A stretch of 64,000 bases of DNA, taken from positions 1,748,309-1,812,308 of the forward strand of contig JAJVDF010000046.1 of NCBI GenBank assembly GCA_022410635.1, read 5' to 3'. The DNA is from Tretioscincus oriximinensis. Its lineage: Eukaryota > Chordata > Lepidosauria > Squamata > Gymnophthalmidae. Numbering within the stretch: the stretch's first letter is position 1; every line of letters starts with the position of its first letter. The notes beneath the pieces were generated by a model, which was not told the DNA's origin, did no database searches, and was given only the letters and a program-made list of their open reading frames with translations. The translations under genes and the position numbers were made by a program. Below, piece after piece: positions 60,346-64,000 of this stretch.

Positions 60346-62284
60346 AGCATTCTAAAAAAGAGGACACAATTGTTATTTTGGTGAATGCACACTGTTTTTC
60401 AAATGTCTGACAATTTACCATTTTTTAAAAAGCATCCGAATGTTCGTTGCTATACTGGGGAAAGATTTAGCTTGAAAGTGCAACTTATATGATTATGGGG
60501 AAGGGGGTGTCCCAGTCCTCCCTATTCCTACCCATAGCAATGACTGATTTCCACCACAAAATAATCCAAATCAGAAGTAGACTGGGAGCAGAAATAATTA
60601 AATATGCCTTCTCTGCTTTTAGTCCACTTCCAAGAGGAAAAATTCTGGAAATCTAAGGTATATGGAAATCATTTATTGTTTGAATAGCCTTGTCACCATG
60701 AAGGGAAACTGTTTTCTATTATCCGCAGCATCTGTCGGGATGACACTTTTGGTTCTCCAACTCCTTTTTTCTTCCATAGAATTTTTCTTTCACAGGTGGG
60801 AGTGGAGTAGCACACTGGAGTGAGAGAATAATCTCGCCTTGAGGGCATCTCAGAGACACTCAGAAACCCCTCTCAGGTTCTCATCACACCTAACGCTTAA
60901 CCCAGCTTCACTCCACCTTCAGAATGGAAGAACACATCCACAAATTAAATAGCAATTCTCTTTCCACATTATCTAAAATAAAGGTGGGTTTTCTGAATGA
61001 GGCAATGGCAAAAGAAAACATCCCAATTTATTGGTGTGTTCCCTCACTCTGAAAGCTGGATTAAAAATTGTGTGAATAGAGCCATAGGTCCCTCAAAGGC
61101 ACTTCAAGGAAGTTAGAAATGTATTTCTTGCTTCATATAAACATAGCCTTAGAGTTCTTGCAATAGGTTTACAGTGGAATATATTTATCTGTTCTTTGGA
61201 CTTGTTCCTCTATATAAATTCAGATGTCTTACACATAGCAAGAGAAAATAAAAATAACTGATACATATTCTGTTTAGCTGAAATAAATATTGTGGATTAT
61301 TATGTAATTATCAGGACAAAATATAGTTGCAAATTATCTGAATTAAAAGTAGGTTAAATATTTACCTTATTCCCTTTCAAATAAAAAAATAACATAAAAT
61401 AAAATGAGAAGNACATTGCAAATTTCTAATAAAGAGCTCCAAAGAGCCATACATCTCAGTTATTTGGGTATCCAAGCAACCCAATTGCCCTGTTTAGTTT
61501 CCTGTGTAAATGAATTCTGAACTACAGCTGTGTGAATTAGAATAAGCTTGCCATGACTCTTTACATTAGCTGAATTGTAACAAAATTCATACAGGATTGA
61601 AAATAGCCTAAGAAAGGCTTTCAGTCTATTTCCAGTTCTTCCTGCAAAGAGTTCCAATTGTAAAGACTCTGGAAGGAATGAAAATGAACCTTATACTGTA
61701 TTCATCAAGCACACTGATAATGTATTTGCAAGCTCCATTTGGTTTTTGGGTTGTGGATCAGACTGTAAATTAGGTGGTCAATTAAGCCACCCTTTGAAAA
61801 TTGTAGTTCAAACAATCAGAAGGCCAAATGGAAATGGTTGACTTTGATTACAGTTTAGCTTTTTTGTTTTTAACAAAACAAAGGCTAAGAGTGCAGCTTG
61901 ATATAGTCCCAAAAAGTAATAAGAAAAAAGTAGAAGAAAATTAAAGTATGACCTCTTGTTCGGTAAATGGATTCTGATTCCTCTTATTAGTAGTGCATCA
62001 GACTGGTATTTAACGTCTTAAAGAAATGCTCTTATTCAAAACAAAAATACATAGGAAATACATTTTGCAGGATAAGAAGTTGAATGACCAAAGCCAAAGA
62101 AAAATGCATACACACTCACTACTTATATAGAGTTCATTGGGATAAATTTCATTAGATCTCCCTCTATTGTGCTGATGCAAGGAAGCATCCTTTTTACAAA
62201 TTGTATTTCATTTGTATTGGCAAACCAATAAACACATTTAAAATATGTAAAGAAGAAGTAAATTTCCTATGGAACAATGTGAAG
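60346..62284. other. Intron, no gene seen
   Basis: AT-rich; 60790-60960 is less AT-rich and unassigned. Confidence 0.55.
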
Positions 62285-62405
62285 AAGTAGATTTGTCCAT
62301 GAAAGCTCATGCTACCTACCTTTTTCTTGTTAGTTTCTAAAGTGCTTCAAGACCTCCTTGCTAGATTTTCTGGACCCAGTCTAATACAGCTATTTTTTTG
62401 AAATA
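62285..62405 (-). repeat. Dispersed short repeat, family R
   Basis: The plus strand reads aagtagatttgtccatgaaa, gctcatgctacc, ttgttagtttctaaagtgct, gctagattttctggac, ctaatacagctattttttt, the reverse complement of the extended family R. Confidence 0.65.
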
Positions 62406-62534
62406 AAAATTACAGTACTTTTATCTGACTTTTTTTTAAAGATTAAGATTTTGTTTTATATCTTGCTTTTTTCAAGCCAGAAGGACTCAAAAGCTGCTTA
62501 CGTAACCTTCTGTTCTTTCCTTCACAACAAAAAA

Positions 62535-62660
62535 CTTGCAGGCATGAATGGCTCAGTTGCTAAGGAGATGGTCTTCCATCTGGGAGATCGGGTTTCGAAG
62601 CCCTGTGTCAGATGTGGGGAGGGGTGAGTGCCATNCACTAGCCTGCAGCTCTAGCCAANT
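62535..62660 (+). mobile_element. tRNA-derived SINE head, second type
   Basis: An A-box region tggctcagttgctaagg (62549) and a B box ggtttcgaagc (62591-62601) at tRNA-like spacing, followed by a non-tRNA body. It differs from the family at 13.2 and 32.9 kb. Two N bases lie in the body. Confidence 0.6.
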
Positions 62661-62786
62661 CAGCTATTCAAAAGAAATGCAAATTTGTAATTTGCATATC
62701 AATTAGATAAATGAGTACCATCATTAATTTGATTGGGAACATAGAATAAGATGTAAACCTTCGGGCAAGATGAATAAGATGTAAGC

Positions 62787-62933
62787 CTTCTTCTTCTTCT
62801 TTTCTTCTTTTCTTCTTCTTTTCTTCTTCTTTTCTTCTTCTTCTTCTTCTTCTTCTTCTTCTTCTTCTTCTTCTTCTTCTTCTTCTTCTTCTTCTTCTTC
62901 TCTTCTTCTCTTCTTCTCTTCTTCTTCTTCTTC
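62787..62933 (+). repeat. TTC microsatellite, about 147 bp
   Basis: TTC units with scattered TTTC and TTCTC interruptions. On the minus strand it yields a Lys/Glu/Arg-only ORF that is an artefact. Long purine/pyrimidine tracts of this kind can form triplex DNA and are length-variable. Confidence 0.95.
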
Positions 62934-63072
62934 AACAGGAGACAGTTTGAGAAGTACTGAAGGGATGTAATTTAGCAGAAGGTCACTTTGTGTANGAGTG
63001 TGGAATCAAATCAGGAGACTAACAGATAAGAATCTAACACTCTGATCACACAACCCAACTGTCTCCTGTTCA
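62934..63072 (-). mobile_element. tRNA-derived SINE-like fragment
   Basis: The minus strand reads gttgggttgtgtgatcagag tgttagattcttatctg and tctcctgatttgattccaca, which resemble the A-box and B-box regions of the SINE family at 13.2 and 32.9 kb. Bounded on its left by the microsatellite. Confidence 0.55.
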
Positions 63073-63590
63073 TTGATAGGATGTAATTTCTAGTTTTCAT
63101 GTTTGTTTTTGAATTTATTTATTTACATTTCTATACTTTCCTGTATGCAGAAGTCTCAGGGTGGCTAACAATAAAAATCAAATTAACATGACATTTGATA
63201 GGACTAGATTTCTGCTTCTTGATCAATAAAGAAAACCTCAAAGTGCTACTTTGCTTCCCCCACATGGAAAACATCAAGTCCATTGAGTTTTTCCATAATG
63301 TACAAAATCTTTCCCATGGGATTTATCATATTTGCAGTGATAGTTTGCTTCATTTTCACAGCACATTTTCATGGGGAAATTACTTTTAAGTTTCCTATTT
63401 TGCTTTCACTTACTGATTTATTCTTCTTGTTAAATTCTACATTGTCTTACCATTTAAATTTCTTTCTGTAGCTACTTTATATTTGACACAGAGATAGTTA
63501 TTAACATACCTTGCACATTACTTCTACATAAGTAAAGAAGCTTTCATTCATGTGGTTTCTCACAAATTTATAGGGCATAACTTGCACAGG
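63073..63590. other. Intron with one dispersed-repeat segment
   Basis: gaatttatttatttacattt ctatactttcctgtatgcag...ggtggctaacaataaaa near 63108-63180 is a widespread reptile repeat tail. The rest is AT-rich and unassigned. Confidence 0.5.
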
Positions 63591-63596
63591 AGAAGG

Positions 63597-64000
63597 GCAT
63601 ATAAATGCCTGTATGCAAATGCCAGAAGCCTCCGAGCAAAAATAGGGGAGTTGGAATGTTTAGTGATTGACAATAATGTCNATATTATTGGCATAACTGA
63701 AANCTGGTGGACAGAAGAAAACCAATGGGATACAGTAATCCCAGGTTACAAACTATACAGAAAAGATAGGAAAGGGAGACCTGGTGGTGGTGTAGCTTTG
63801 TATGTTAAAGAAGAGGTTGAATCCTACGAATTGGAATTTCCAGGTAAAACAGACACATCCACAGAAGCGCTATGGATAGCATTATCAGGTCAGAAAACAA
63901 GTCTAATATTGGGAGTATGCTACCGGCCTCCTAAACAAACACCTGAAAGTGATACTCATTTGGAACATGAGGTCATTGAAGCTTGCAAAAAGGGAAGAGT
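63597..64000 (+). CDS. CR1-type LINE ORF2 endonuclease domain, open to the window edge
   Basis: A frame without stops for 134 codons up to the edge. It reads AYKCLYANARSLRAKIGELE, then IIGITE-WW (catalytic Glu of the APE-type endonuclease), GRPGGGVALYVKEEVE, SLILGVCYRPPKQTPE and LEHEVIEACKKGR. This is the N-terminal endonuclease of a CR1 ORF2, which nicks target DNA to start target-primed reverse transcription. No Met start is seen at the left, so the copy may be 5'-truncated or begin upstream. Two N bases fall in codons. It is very similar to the broken frame at 36.42-36.66 kb, and its lack of stops suggests a young copy. Confidence 0.8.

Larger units (their letters stand above)
1..64000 (-). 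other. PCDH15: PCDH15 (protocadherin-15) locus, 5' part, partial
   Basis: Five minus-strand exons in the correct order and phase identify the locus. PCDH15 is a single-pass cadherin of inner-ear hair cells and photoreceptors. With CDH23 it forms the tip link that gates mechanotransduction. The window covers the end of the leader-proximal region, all of EC1 and the start of EC2. Intron lengths are about 22.4 kb, 2.7 kb, 24.3 kb and 0.77 kb, plus more than 13 kb upstream of the microexon. The signal-peptide exon and the promoter were not seen and probably lie to the right; exons from mid-EC2 onward lie to the left. Identification rests on near-identity with the vertebrate protein as I know it, without a database search. 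Confidence 0.96.

Noticed and set aside
62549..62601. Possible intact tRNA gene
   Set aside because: A- and B-box-like sequences are present, but the acceptor stem and anticodon arm do not close, and SINE-type sequence follows.
62699..62935. Lys/Glu-rich 78-codon ORF
   Set aside because: It is the translation of a TTC microsatellite on the minus strand.
50739..64000. PCDH15 signal-peptide exon
   Set aside because: I looked on the minus strand for a hydrophobic leader followed by a GQYDDD-type end and a donor, and did not find it; it probably lies beyond the window.
1..64000. CRISPR arrays, operons, prophage or plasmid functions
   Set aside because: No spaced direct-repeat arrays and no prokaryotic gene organisation; spliced cadherin exons and LINE/SINE content show vertebrate nuclear DNA.

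Overview
This is vertebrate nuclear DNA, AT-rich and ORF-poor. It lies inside one large gene, the 5' part of protocadherin-15 (PCDH15), transcribed on the minus strand from right to left. The host is most likely a lepidosaur, probably a squamate. That is inferred from a degenerate BovB (RTE-type) reverse transcriptase next to several young CR1-type LINE copies, an L2-like LINE remnant, tRNA-derived SINEs with pyrimidine-rich tails and hAT-like MITEs. Species cannot be decided from the sequence.

Five coding exons of PCDH15 can be placed to the base, each with AG/GT splice sites and matching phase. In transcript order they are a 15-nt microexon (50724-50738, residues D-WQYE), a 66-nt exon starting EC1 (49885-49950), a 161-nt EC1 exon (25471-25631), a 156-nt exon ending EC1 (22625-22780) and a 120-nt exon opening EC2 (88-207). 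Together they encode the tip-link end that binds CDH23. The signal-peptide exon was not found and should lie beyond the right edge. Everything else in the window is intron.

The introns hold a dense layer of mobile elements. From left to right: a CR1 tail split by a GC-rich LTR-like repeat (2.5-4.0 kb); a foldback repeat family (7.7 and 8.2 kb); SINE and CR1 fragments (12.9-17.4 kb); a sharply bounded GC-rich element flanked by a perfect 16-bp target duplication, with its own TATA box and Gly/Arg-rich ORF (18.97-20.55 kb); a palindromic MITE (24.2 kb, second copy inverted at 60.2 kb); an unassigned 165-codon ORF (24.6-25.1 kb); L2-like and BovB remnants (25.9-28.5 kb); a hAT-like MITE (30.8 kb); a SINE (32.9 kb); two CR1 copies (34.4-37.7 kb); an unassigned LINE C-terminus on the minus strand (38-38.8 kb); a second hAT-like MITE (41.2 kb); further LTR-like repeats (43.5 and 47 kb); a 352-bp unit with 20-bp perfect inverted ends (44.9 kb); more CR1 tails; a TTC microsatellite (62.8 kb); and an open CR1 endonuclease frame running off the right edge.

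No prokaryotic genes, CRISPR arrays, operons, rRNA genes or intact tRNA genes are present. The best candidate for something undescribed is the unit at 18969-20549, followed by the 165-codon ORF at 24604-25101.
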